From positions 1 through 48,595 of the forward strand of contig NZ_FOHS01000008.1 of the NCBI RefSeq assembly GCF_900111515.1: a DNA stretch of 48,595 nt, written 5' to 3'. This document shows positions 7,066-14,407 of the stretch, piece by piece. Positions within the stretch are counted from its first letter, which is position 1; the number at the start of each line of letters is the position of its first letter. Below the pieces are notes generated by a model. That model was given only the letters and a program-made list of their open reading frames with translations. It was not told the DNA's origin and searched no databases. The position numbers and the translations under genes are program-made. The DNA is from Hymenobacter actinosclerus. GTDB lineage: Bacteria; Bacteroidota; Bacteroidia; Cytophagales; Hymenobacteraceae.

Positions 7066-8049
7066 TTAGCGCTTCACGTAGAGCACGTCCTTCACGGCTT
7101 TCACGGTGCGCTCCACGTTGGGCAGCGAGGCCTCGATGAGCGTCGGCGCGTAGGGCAGGGGCACGTCCATGCAGGTAATGCGACGGATGGGGGCGTCGAG
7201 GTAGTCGAAAGCGCGGTTCTGCACCATGTAGGCCAGCTCCGAGCTGATGCTGGCCAGCGGCCAGGCCTCTTCCACTACCACCATGCGGTTGGTTTTTTTC
7301 ACCGACTCCACCAGCGTATCGTAGTCGATGGGGCGCACCGAGCGCAGGTCGATTACTTCGGCTTTGATGCCATCCTGGGCCAGCTGGTCGGCGGCTTCGA
7401 GGGCCACCTTCATCATCTTGCCGAAGCTGACGATGGTGACATCGGTGCCCTCGCGCACCACGTTGGCTTTGCCAATCGGGATGAGGTATTCCTCCTCGGG
7501 CACCTCGCCCTTGTCGCCGTACATCAGCTCCGACTCCATGAAAATTACCGGGTCGGGGTCGCGGATGGCGCTTTTGAGCAGGCCTTTGGCGTCGTAAGGC
7601 GTCGAGGGAACCACCACTTTCAGGCCGGGGCAGTTGGCGTACCAGCTCTCGAAGTTCTGCGAGTGCTGGCTGGAAAGCATGCCGGCGTTGCCGGTCGGCC
7701 CGCGGAACACGATGGGGCAGGAGTACTGCCCGCCCGACATGGAGTAGATTTTAGCGGCCGAGTTAATCACCTGGTCAATAGCCACCAACGAAAAGTTGAA
7801 GGTCATGAACTCGATGATGGGCAGCAGGCCGTTGATGGCCGCGCCCACGCCGATACCGGCAAAGCCCAGCTCGGCAATCGGGGTGTCAATCACGCGCTCG
7901 GCCCCGAATTCGTCGAGCATGCCCTGGCTTACTTTGTAGGCGCCGTTGTACTCGGCTACTTCTTCGCCCATGAGAAACACGCGCTCGTCGCGGCGCATTT
8001 CTTCACTCATGGCTTCACGCAGGGCTTCCCGGAATTGGATGGTCCGCAT
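7066..8049 (-). CDS. pdhB: Pyruvate dehydrogenase E1 component, beta subunit
   Basis: A 327-residue beta subunit of the thiamine-diphosphate-dependent 2-oxo acid dehydrogenase E1 heterotetramer, which decarboxylates pyruvate and transfers the acetyl group to lipoyl-E2. Typical sequence runs throughout: the N-terminal MRTIQFREALREAMSEEM, the cofactor-region glutamate in MGEEVAEYNGAYKVSQG, the GFAGIGVGAAINGLLPI segment, FRGPTGNAGMLSSQHSQ, and the C-terminal transketolase domain with VEEAWPLASISSELA and PYAPTLIEASLPN. The ATG at 8049 is the standard family start; the frame continues 54 codons upstream without family similarity. No E1 alpha or E2 gene is adjacent, which is common in this group. 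Branched-chain E1 beta is the main alternative but the sequence is of the PDH type. Confidence 0.9.
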   Translation of the reverse strand: MRTIQFREALREAMSEEMRRDERVFLMGEEVAEYNGAYKVSQGMLDEFGAERVIDTPIAELGFAGIGVGAAINGLLPIIEFMTFNFSLVAIDQVINSAAKIYSMSGGQYSCPIVFRGPTGNAGMLSSQHSQNFESWYANCPGLKVVVPSTPYDAKGLLKSAIRDPDPVIFMESELMYGDKGEVPEEEYLIPIGKANVVREGTDVTIVSFGKMMKVALEAADQLAQDGIKAEVIDLRSVRPIDYDTLVESVKKTNRMVVVEEAWPLASISSELAYMVQNRAFDYLDAPIRRITCMDVPLPYAPTLIEASLPNVERTVKAVKDVLYVKR

Positions 8050-8091
8050 AGCAGGTAGGAAAATCGAAAAATCTGGAAAAGACTGGAAAAG

Positions 8092-8114
8092 AAAAAAGCC
8101 GGCGCTAAACCGGC
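8092..8114 (-). terminator. Terminator-like hairpin in the pdhB leader
   Basis: On the minus strand GCCGG, a 7-nt loop and CCGGC are followed by six T, 43 nt before the pdhB ATG. Just upstream (8118-8125) lies TAGCTTTA, one base off the TAnnTTTG element. It is either the terminator of the upstream lipoprotein gene or an attenuator in the pdhB leader; the short stem makes both tentative. Confidence 0.35.
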
Positions 8115-8160
8115 CCGTAAAGCTACAACGGGTAAATGGGAAGGGCAAACGGTGAAATGG

Positions 8161-8243
8161 TGAGATGGTGAGTTTGACGTTTCGAGGGCCTGATTGTGCC
8201 ACTTGCGCCAACAGGCCCTCGAAACGTCAAACTCACCATCTCA
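8161..8243. repeat. Hairpin repeat, GTGAGA type
   Basis: Perfect 32-bp arms, 8161-8192 and 8212-8243, containing GTTTGACGTTTCGAGGGCC, enclose a 19-nt loop. The flanks are runs of CTCACTAT/TGAGATGG units. It sits between the lipoprotein gene and pdhB on the same strand and may end the upstream transcript. Confidence 0.8.
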
Positions 8244-8264
8244 CTATCTCACTATCTCACCACC

Positions 8265-10082
8265 TCACCTTAACGCCTCCAGAAACTTCTTGCCCTTGGT
8301 GAATTCGCGAAACTCCAGGTCCTCGACGGCGCGGTTGGCATAGCTGCGGTCGAGGCCGATGGCGCGGCGCAGGTGCAGGGCGGTGGCGGCCTCATTGTGC
8401 TGGCGGGCAGCCGTTATGGCCAGGCTGTAGTACACCAGTGGCTCCTGGGGGCGCAGGGCCAGGGCTTCCTCGTAAATGGCGGCCGCGCCGGGGTAATTGC
8501 CCTTCAGCACGTAAATGAGGGCCCGGTTCATCAGGTTCTGGTAGCTGCGCGGGCTGCTGTAGCTAAGGCTGCGCAGGGCCTCGTCGGGCTGGCCCATTTC
8601 AATTTCCAGGGCCGCTTTATCGGCGAAGGCCTTGCTGAGCATGGCCGGCGAGCCGCCCAGCTTGATGGCATAGTCGTAGCTCTGGCGGGCCTCGGCCAGG
8701 TCGTTGGCGCGGTGGTAGGCGGTGGCCACGCGGTAAAACAGCTCGACGGTGGGGTTGCGGTGGGCGGCCAGCGTGAAGTTGACCGCCGCCCGGCGCTGGT
8801 AAGCCCGGATTACCTTGGCGTTGGTTTCCTTCTCGGAGCGCATCAGCAGCACCGCGCCCAGGTTGTAGTAAGCCTGCCAGGCCCCGGTGGTGGCCACGGC
8901 GGTTTCGAAAATGCGCTGCTTTTCGGCCAGCAGCGGCGTGAGCGAGGCCGAGTAGCGCAGCTCTTCGGCCGTGAGGGCGTCGGCCTCGGTCTGCTTGTCC
9001 ACAATCTTCTTCGACAGTATGTACACCTCCGAATCGTAGCGCTTGGGGGCCGAGTAGCGCACCGACACCGTGCCGAAGCGCAGCACCGGATAGATGTAAT
9101 GCTCCAGGTAATCGAAGAAGCTGAGCGAGTGCAGGCGCTGTTCCTTCTGGGCGAAGGTGCCGGGCGAGTCGTTGATGAGCAGCACCACCGAATCTATCTG
9201 GGCGGGCTTGAGGGCCGACTGCTGCACCTTGCTCAGAAACAGGTCCCAGCGGCGGCGGTAGGCCTCGGTTTCGAAGTCGATGTTGCCCACCTTGTTGAGG
9301 TAGGAATTTTCGGAAACGCGCTTTTTGTAGTAGCCCAGCAGGGCCTGTACGCGCCGATCGGGCAGGCGCGGGTCGTGGCGGTCGAGCGAGTCGGGCGAGT
9401 GGCCGGCCACAATCATCACCTTTTCGGTGCGCTGGTTGGCCTCGATAAAGTCTTCGAGTGCGGCCACATTGGTGCCCAGGAAGTTGCGGATTTCGGCTTT
9501 GCCGGCATCAAAATAGAAAGGTAGTACCCGGGTGCCGCTACGCTCGTTGCTTACGGTTTCGGGCAGCAGGGCCAGCAGCGAATCCTGGCGCACCACCAGC
9601 TGGCTGGTGGTGAGGATGCCGCGGGCCAGCACCAGTTCGGGGCCCTTCAGGCGCGCGCCGTTGGGCTTGGTCAGGCGGGCATCGGGGCGGGCCAGCAGCT
9701 CGCCGGGGCTCTTTTGGGGGGCGTAGGGAAAGGTAAACTGCCGCCGGATGACGAGCATATTCTTCTGCTGCTCGTCGTACACGTACTCGCCCGACAGAAA
9801 CGTAAGCCGGCCCACGGTGTCTTCGCGCAGGCCGTTCTGGTAGCGGTAGCTCAGGGCCACGTTGTAGGCGGCGCCCTTGCGCAGGTGGTTGGCGGGCACT
9901 TTGGCCGTCACCTCGAAGCGCACCTGCTGGCCGTTGCTTTCCAGCACGGCGGGCTGCACGGTAATCGACTGGCCGGTCTGGGCGGCTTTCAGCACTTTGG
10001 GCAGGGGCGAGCAGGCGGGCAGCAGGCTGGCGGCCAGCAGCAGGGCGGCCGCTACGGGCAGCCGGTGCGGTAGATGGGGCAT
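8265..10082 (-). CDS. Outer-membrane lipoprotein with OmpA-like and TPR regions
   Basis: A 605-residue lipoprotein. The signal sequence ends in LLLAASLLPACSP, with a good lipobox (LPAC). The first 200 residues after the anchor look like a beta-rich domain (VRFEVTAKVPANHLRKGAAY; FTFPYAPQKSP). The middle part, starting at FYFDAGKAEIRNF and continuing through TEKVMIVAGHSPDSLDRHDP and RVQALLGYYKKR, resembles the OmpA C-terminal peptidoglycan-binding domain. The C-terminal 200 residues are helical repeats of TPR type (AYHRANDLAEARQSYDYAIKLG; ALIYVLKGNYPGAAAIYEEAL). Such proteins are placed at the periplasmic face of the outer membrane and often act in envelope or gliding/T9SS-related assemblies; the exact role is unknown. 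The ATG at 10082 starts the signal peptide. Confidence 0.7.
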   Translation of the reverse strand: MPHLPHRLPVAAALLLAASLLPACSPLPKVLKAAQTGQSITVQPAVLESNGQQVRFEVTAKVPANHLRKGAAYNVALSYRYQNGLREDTVGRLTFLSGEYVYDEQQKNMLVIRRQFTFPYAPQKSPGELLARPDARLTKPNGARLKGPELVLARGILTTSQLVVRQDSLLALLPETVSNERSGTRVLPFYFDAGKAEIRNFLGTNVAALEDFIEANQRTEKVMIVAGHSPDSLDRHDPRLPDRRVQALLGYYKKRVSENSYLNKVGNIDFETEAYRRRWDLFLSKVQQSALKPAQIDSVVLLINDSPGTFAQKEQRLHSLSFFDYLEHYIYPVLRFGTVSVRYSAPKRYDSEVYILSKKIVDKQTEADALTAEELRYSASLTPLLAEKQRIFETAVATTGAWQAYYNLGAVLLMRSEKETNAKVIRAYQRRAAVNFTLAAHRNPTVELFYRVATAYHRANDLAEARQSYDYAIKLGGSPAMLSKAFADKAALEIEMGQPDEALRSLSYSSPRSYQNLMNRALIYVLKGNYPGAAAIYEEALALRPQEPLVYYSLAITAARQHNEAATALHLRRAIGLDRSYANRAVEDLEFREFTKGKKFLEALR

Positions 10083-10244
10083 AGGCAAAGGCCAAGTGGG
10101 GCCAGAAATTTCGGTAATCAAACGACGAAAGGTAGCCGATAGACGTATCTTGCCGGGGGCTTCTCGCGTAAGTGCTTGATACCGGGGCGAAATCAACGTA
10201 TATTACCCCAGCCAACCACCTACCGTACCGCTAAAATTACTTAT

Positions 10245-10463
10245 ATGCACCGCATTACCGACTTTATCGAAAAGCAGAGCTTCGGCGTCTGCGACGCCAT
10301 CGGCAAGCGGGTGGGCTTTTCCAGTAGCAGCGTCCGGCTCTCGTTCGTTTATGCGTCCTTCTTCACTTTCGGCTCGCCCATCGTCCTCTATTTCGCCCTG
10401 GCCTTCTGGCGCAACGTGCGTCACGCCCTGCGCCGCCAGCGCAGCACCGTCTGGGATTTGTAA
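10245..10463 (+). CDS. PspC-domain-like small membrane protein
   Basis: A 72-residue protein with one hydrophobic stretch (RLSFVYASFFTFGSPIVLYFALAF is interrupted by few polar residues) preceded by a basic segment. The layout VCDAIGKRVGFSSSSVRLSFVYASF is like a PspC domain, in which a short cytosolic element leads into a transmembrane helix. In Bacteroidota, single PspC-domain proteins of this size are common and uncharacterised; a stress-related membrane role is inferred from the phage-shock family only. The ATG at 10245 fits the domain start. It ends 44 bp before a strong terminator and is divergent from the lipoprotein gene. Confidence 0.7.
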   Translation: MHRITDFIEKQSFGVCDAIGKRVGFSSSSVRLSFVYASFFTFGSPIVLYFALAFWRNVRHALRRQRSTVWDL

Positions 10464-10506
10464 TTTGAGAGGCGAAATATAAGAAGTGAGAGAGGAGACT
10501 CTCAGG

Positions 10507-10538
10507 AGCCCGTTTGCCATGGCAAATGGGCTTTTTTT
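10507..10538 (+). terminator. Rho-independent terminator
   Basis: AGCCCGTTTGCC pairs with GGCAAATGGGCT (one G-U pair), directly followed by seven T. It ends the PspC-like gene. The flanks carry GTGAGA/CTCACTTCTCAC-type repeat units. Confidence 0.85.
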
Positions 10539-10595
10539 GGCCCGGAGTATAAGGCCCGCCGGCTATAAGTGCCGGGCCAGCTTCCATACCGTTTC

Positions 10596-11693
10596 TCACT
10601 TCTCACTTCTCAAATCCCTGAAAAACCGTTTTCCCTGTCCGAAGTAAGCCCAGACGAGGCTGCCGGCATAGGTGCCGGCGCGCTCCGACAGGCGCAGGCG
10701 GGCCGGAAACTGCCGCCGCCGCTTGCGCCAGTAGCTCAGGCGGCGCATAAAGTGCCAGTGGGCCCGTAGTACGGCCCGGAAGTCGGCGGTCTGGCCTTGC
10801 AGCAGCAGGCGTAGGGCCGCCACCCAGTCGAGGGCCACGCGGCCGATGAGTACGGCGGGCAGCTCGGCGGGGTGGGTGTTGAGGTAGACCAGGGCCAGGC
10901 CGTTGCGGAAGTTGAGGTAGGTTTTGCGCGGGTTGGACTTGTGCAGCGTGCCGCCGCCCACATGAAACACCGTGCTGCTGCCCTGGTACCATACCTGCCA
11001 GCCCGCGTTCTGGAGCCGCCAGCAGAAGTCAATTTCCTCCATGTGGGCAAAAAACGCCGCCTCCAGCCCACCCAGCGCGTGCCAGGCTTCGGCCCGCACC
11101 AGCAGGCAGGCCCCGGTGGCCCAGGCCACCGGCCGGACGTCGTCGTACTGGCCCGTATCGGTTTCCAAGGTATCGAAGAGACGGCCGCGGCAGAAGGGGT
11201 AGCCCAGCGAATCGAGGTAGCCGCCGCCCGCCCCCGCGTACTCGAACAGCTGGCGCATGGCCGGGTCGGGACTGAACTGCCTGATTTTGGGCTGGCAGGC
11301 GGCAATGCGCGGGTTGGCTTCCAGCAGGGCCCGTTGGGGCGCGAGCCAGCCGGGCGTTACTTCCACATCGGAATTCAGCAGCACGTAGTACCGGAACTCG
11401 CCTCGCAGCCGGGCCAGGGCAAGGTTGTAACCTTCGCAGAAGCCCAGATTGGCCCCGTTTTCCAGCACCCGCACCGTCGGGAACTCCGCCCGCAGCAGGG
11501 CCAGCGAGTCGTCGGTCGAGGCATTGTCGGCTACCAGCACGGTGGCGCCGGCCGAGTGGGCCAGCACGGCGGGCAGGAACTGGCGCAGAAAGTCGCGGCC
11601 ATTCCAGTTGAGGATGACCACCGCCACATCGGCGCAGGAAGTATCGGCAATGGCACTAGCAGAGCGTTCAGCCAGGGGCTGCCCGCTGGCCAA
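10596..11693 (-). CDS. Family 2 glycosyltransferase
   Basis: A 365-residue GT-A-fold inverting glycosyltransferase, rhamnosyltransferase-like. The N-terminal nucleotide-sugar domain shows VAVVILNWNGRDFL, the VADNASTDDS loop, NLGFCEGYN and the metal-binding DXD-type site LLNSDVEVTPGW. The acceptor half includes WATGACLLVRAEAWHALGG and the catalytic-base region AHMEEIDFCWRLQNAGW. The C-terminus is basic and amphipathic (RRLSYWRKRRRQFP), suggesting membrane association. It probably adds a sugar to a cell-surface polysaccharide. No ATG precedes the domain: TTG at 11693 gives the full length, while GTG at 11627 would begin immediately before AVVILNWNG; the start is therefore uncertain. Confidence 0.85.
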   Translation of the reverse strand: MASGQPLAERSASAIADTSCADVAVVILNWNGRDFLRQFLPAVLAHSAGATVLVADNASTDDSLALLRAEFPTVRVLENGANLGFCEGYNLALARLRGEFRYYVLLNSDVEVTPGWLAPQRALLEANPRIAACQPKIRQFSPDPAMRQLFEYAGAGGGYLDSLGYPFCRGRLFDTLETDTGQYDDVRPVAWATGACLLVRAEAWHALGGLEAAFFAHMEEIDFCWRLQNAGWQVWYQGSSTVFHVGGGTLHKSNPRKTYLNFRNGLALVYLNTHPAELPAVLIGRVALDWVAALRLLLQGQTADFRAVLRAHWHFMRRLSYWRKRRRQFPARLRLSERAGTYAGSLVWAYFGQGKRFFRDLRSEK

Positions 11694-11720
11694 GGGGGCG
11701 GATATGGGTTGCAGAAGGTT

Positions 11721-11768
11721 GTTTTTAAGAACCAGTGGCTATCAGCCAGCAGCTGATAGCTTAAAAAC
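11721..11768. repeat. Hairpin of AGCT type after ybaB
   Basis: Outer arms GTTTTTAAG (11721-11729) and CTTAAAAAC (11760-11768), and inner arms GCTATCAG (11738-11745) and CTGATAGC (11753-11760), are perfect inverted repeats directly adjoining the ybaB stop codon. On the minus strand it may serve as terminator. Confidence 0.65.
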
Positions 11769-12104
11769 CTACATCCCGAAACCGCTCAGGTCCATGCCGG
11801 GAATATTGGGAATGAGGCCGGAAGTGGTCTTTTTGAGCTCCTCCTGGGCCTTGGCGGCGGCCTCGTCCATTACCTTGTTCACGGCGGCTACTACCAAGTC
11901 GGCCAGCATGTCGCGGTCCTGGGGCTGCAGCAGGCTTTCGTCGATTTCGAGTTTGAGCAGGCGGCGCTGGCCGTTGGCCGTGGCTTTCACCAGCCCCCCG
12001 CCCGATTCGGCCGTGGCCGTCAGGTACTGCAGCTGGTCCTGGGCCTGCTTCATCTTCTCCTGCAGGTCCTTCATCTTACCCATCATGCCAGACATATCAA
12101 ACAT
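11769..12104 (-). CDS. ybaB: YbaB/EbfC family nucleoid-associated protein
   Basis: A 111-residue member of the YbaB/EbfC family, small dimeric DNA-binding proteins found in the nucleoid and often linked to recombination. The N-terminal helix MKDLQEKMKQAQDQLQYLTA and the following strands (GGGLVKATANGQRRLLKLEI) and the last helix (DMLADLVVAAVNKVMDEA) fit the alpha-beta-alpha tweezer fold. The extreme N-terminus carries a short Met/Gly-rich segment (MFDMSGMMGKM) typical for this group. Its usual neighbours dnaX or recR are not present. A -7 promoter element lies 35 nt upstream of the ATG. Confidence 0.9.
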   Translation of the reverse strand: MFDMSGMMGKMKDLQEKMKQAQDQLQYLTATAESGGGLVKATANGQRRLLKLEIDESLLQPQDRDMLADLVVAAVNKVMDEAAAKAQEELKKTTSGLIPNIPGMDLSGFGM

Positions 12105-12139
12105 AGTCGCGTCGTCTCAAAAGGTGAAAAATAGTAGCG

Positions 12140-12147
12140 CAAAGATA
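12140..12147 (-). promoter_or_regulatory. -7 promoter element for ybaB
   Basis: TATCTTTG on the minus strand matches TAnnTTTG. It ends 35 nt before the ybaB ATG, giving a short leader of about 30 nt. Confidence 0.55.
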
Positions 12148-12151
12148 CGCC

Positions 12152-12237
12152 GTAGCGCGAAGCTCCAGCCTTGCCCGTCGGTGCTGGTGACACAGCTAAT
12201 CCGTTTTACGATGCGCGAAGCCGGTGCTTCGCGCTAC
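12152..12237. repeat. Hairpin repeat between T9SS gene and ybaB
   Basis: Perfect 12-bp arms GTAGCGCGAAGC (12152-12163) and GCTTCGCGCTAC (12226-12237) with a 62-nt loop. The right arm ends one base before the stop codon of the T9SS-protein gene, although on the minus strand that gene's transcript passes it only after the stop codon's far side; the repeat thus lies upstream of ybaB's promoter on one side and abuts the gene end on the other. Confidence 0.6.
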
Positions 12238-12238
12238 A

Positions 12239-14197
12239 TCACCGGATAATGGTGACGGTGCCGTACTGTTTCACGCGGCGGCCCTGCTGGTCGAGCGCCT
12301 CGAACTGCCAGGCATAGGCCCCCGGCACCGGCGCGGCGCCTTTAATGCGGCCGTCCCAGCTGCGGGTGCGGTCGGTGGTCTGGAACACGGTCTGGCCGTT
12401 GCGGTCGATGATGGTGAAGCGGAAGTTATCGAGGAAGCGGCCCTTTAGCTCCAGCACGTCGTTGAGGCCGTCGCCGTTGGGCGTGAAGGCAGTGGGCAGC
12501 ACCAGCTTGACGGGGCGCGCCACTTCGGCCACGTTGGAGTACGAGGGCGCGGTTAGTCCGGCCCCGGTGGCCTCGATGCGGTAGCGCACGGTTTGCCGGT
12601 CGGGGTCGGGCTGCCGGTCGAGGTAGGTGAGGGCCGCGCCTACCGGTACGCTGGCCACCACCGAGTTGTCGGCCGCCAGCTTCAGCACCCGGTAGCTTGC
12701 CGGCACAGTCGGCGCGGCCCCCGTCACCGCTAGCTCCGACCACGTCAGGCGGATTTCGGGGGTGTTGAGGCCGGCGGGTTCGGCCACCAGCTGCACCACG
12801 CATACCCTGGAACCAGCCGGAGCACGGTTGCCGCAGGCGTCCTGAAACTCCACGGTATAGCACAGGGGCGCGGTCGGGTCGGGCGTAATCAACGAATCGA
12901 GCAGGCGGCGGGCTGCTGTGGCGGCCAGCGGCGCGCCGTTGCGCTGGTAGCTGAGCTGGCCCCCGGCGGCCACGCCCGGCACCTCAACCCGCAGCTCTAC
13001 CTGGCCCTTCAGGTTGAAGCCGGCCCACAGTTGCGGCCGGGCCGGCGGCGTGGTCGAAAGCGCCGTCAGGCTGATTTCGTTGGAAACCGAGGTGGCGGGC
13101 CCGCTGCTCAGGCTGAGCTGGTAGCGGTAGGTGGTGCCGCAGCTCACGGCCGCATCATCGTAGCTGGTGGCGCCGGCCGGCAGCGGCAGTACTACGCTGG
13201 TGCTGCCTTCGGTGCGGGTAAGCGTGTAGGTGCCATTTCCCGCGCTAACCCAGCTGAGCTGGTTGCGACCGTTGGTGGCTGCCCCGCTTAGCTGCACCGG
13301 GCAGACTGTATTGGATGGCAGGCTGAAAACCGGCGGCTGGCACAGATCCTGGAGCAGCAGCCGGTAGCAGCCCGGCAGCGGGCCGGCCGGCTGCGTGAGG
13401 CTGGTTGTGCCGGCTGCCACGGGCGACAGGGTGCGGTAGCCGCCCGGCGCGGTGGCATCGGCCACCTGCAGCTGGTAACGGTACTCGGGTTGCAGGGCCT
13501 CAAAATCAAGCTGCACAGTGCCCTCGGCGGGCCGCGTCAGGCGGCGCACTACCGGCGGCCGCGGGGCCGGCAGGGGCGTAAAGGGCTTTGTGCCGGTGCC
13601 CTCGCACAGCCCGGCCTGCGCGTTGCGGCCCATAACGGTAACCGTGTTGGGGCCGCTGCTTACCGGGTAGCTCACGGCCACGCCGCGCTCCGCCTTCACC
13701 AGCGCGGCCGTGCCCACCTGCACCAAGTAGTCAGTGTAGCTGGCATCGGTTATGGTTACCTGCACCAGGCCCGGCGAACAAACGCTGACTTCAAACGTGG
13801 GTACGGGTGTGGCCAGCACCTCGTAGGGCTTAGCGAAAATGATACCCTGCGTATTGCCCCCCGCTCCACCCTGGGTATTCTGGGTGATGACCAGTGGCCC
13901 CGATGTGGTGGGTACGAACGTAGTAGTGGTGTCGGTAAAGCCGCTGCAAATAACAGTAGAACCCGTTCGGTAGTAAATCTGGGCCGGGTCCAGATTTTTG
14001 CCGCTCCGGTCGCGCAGCCGTATTGGCCGGCCCACGCACAGGAATTTGGTGATGAGCTGACCCGTAATGGCGTCGTAGGCGGCAAAATCAGCCCCGGCAT
14101 CGGTTTGCGACACGCACGGCGCCTGGGCCCGCGCCGCCGTATTGCCCAGCAGGCCGGCCAGTAGCAGAATCCAAAGCAGGAGTGCGGTTTTCATCAT
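12239..14197 (-). CDS. Large secreted protein with T9SS type B (gliding motility-associated) C-terminal domain
   Basis: A 652-residue exported protein. It starts with a signal peptide (MMKTALLLWILLLAGLLGNTAARA). The body consists of Ig/fibronectin-like and Ser/Thr/Pro-rich segments without catalytic motifs. The last 85 residues form the gliding-motility-associated sorting domain: VLPTAFTPNGDGLNDVLEL, then FTIIDRNGQTVFQTTD, SWDGRIKGAAPVPGAYAW and a final basic beta-strand ending TVTIIR. In Bacteroidota this domain (CTD type B) directs export through the type IX secretion system and often needs a PorP/SprF-like partner, not seen here. The start is ATG 14197 (or 14194); the frame extends 22 codons upstream without a signal. 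Likely a surface adhesin-like protein. Confidence 0.85.
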   Translation of the reverse strand: MMKTALLLWILLLAGLLGNTAARAQAPCVSQTDAGADFAAYDAITGQLITKFLCVGRPIRLRDRSGKNLDPAQIYYRTGSTVICSGFTDTTTTFVPTTSGPLVITQNTQGGAGGNTQGIIFAKPYEVLATPVPTFEVSVCSPGLVQVTITDASYTDYLVQVGTAALVKAERGVAVSYPVSSGPNTVTVMGRNAQAGLCEGTGTKPFTPLPAPRPPVVRRLTRPAEGTVQLDFEALQPEYRYQLQVADATAPGGYRTLSPVAAGTTSLTQPAGPLPGCYRLLLQDLCQPPVFSLPSNTVCPVQLSGAATNGRNQLSWVSAGNGTYTLTRTEGSTSVVLPLPAGATSYDDAAVSCGTTYRYQLSLSSGPATSVSNEISLTALSTTPPARPQLWAGFNLKGQVELRVEVPGVAAGGQLSYQRNGAPLAATAARRLLDSLITPDPTAPLCYTVEFQDACGNRAPAGSRVCVVQLVAEPAGLNTPEIRLTWSELAVTGAAPTVPASYRVLKLAADNSVVASVPVGAALTYLDRQPDPDRQTVRYRIEATGAGLTAPSYSNVAEVARPVKLVLPTAFTPNGDGLNDVLELKGRFLDNFRFTIIDRNGQTVFQTTDRTRSWDGRIKGAAPVPGAYAWQFEALDQQGRRVKQYGTVTIIR

Positions 14198-14274
14198 GAC
14201 CAGCCTAACGCCACAAGTGCGAAAATCTTTTCCCGAAGAAACGCAAAAAGCGGCTGGCCTCATAGCCCGATGCC

Positions 14275-14369
14275 GAGACGCAACGGCTGGCGGCTCGTCG
14301 TTGCTGACAGCGAGCGTCTGCTACTGCCGTTCAACGTCAGCAACGACGAGCCGCCAACGGTTGCGTCTC
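14275..14369. repeat. Hairpin repeat, GAGACGCAACG family
   Basis: Arms 14275-14308 and 14336-14369 (34 bp, one mismatch) start GAGACGCAACGG and contain GGCGGCTCGTCGTTGCTGAC; the loop is 27 nt. It lies between the hutH stop and the T9SS gene start, both on the minus strand, and could end the hutH transcript. Confidence 0.8.
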
Positions 14370-14407
14370 TACCTCCCGAAACAGCTCTTCCGGTCGCGGT
14401 AAGGCAC

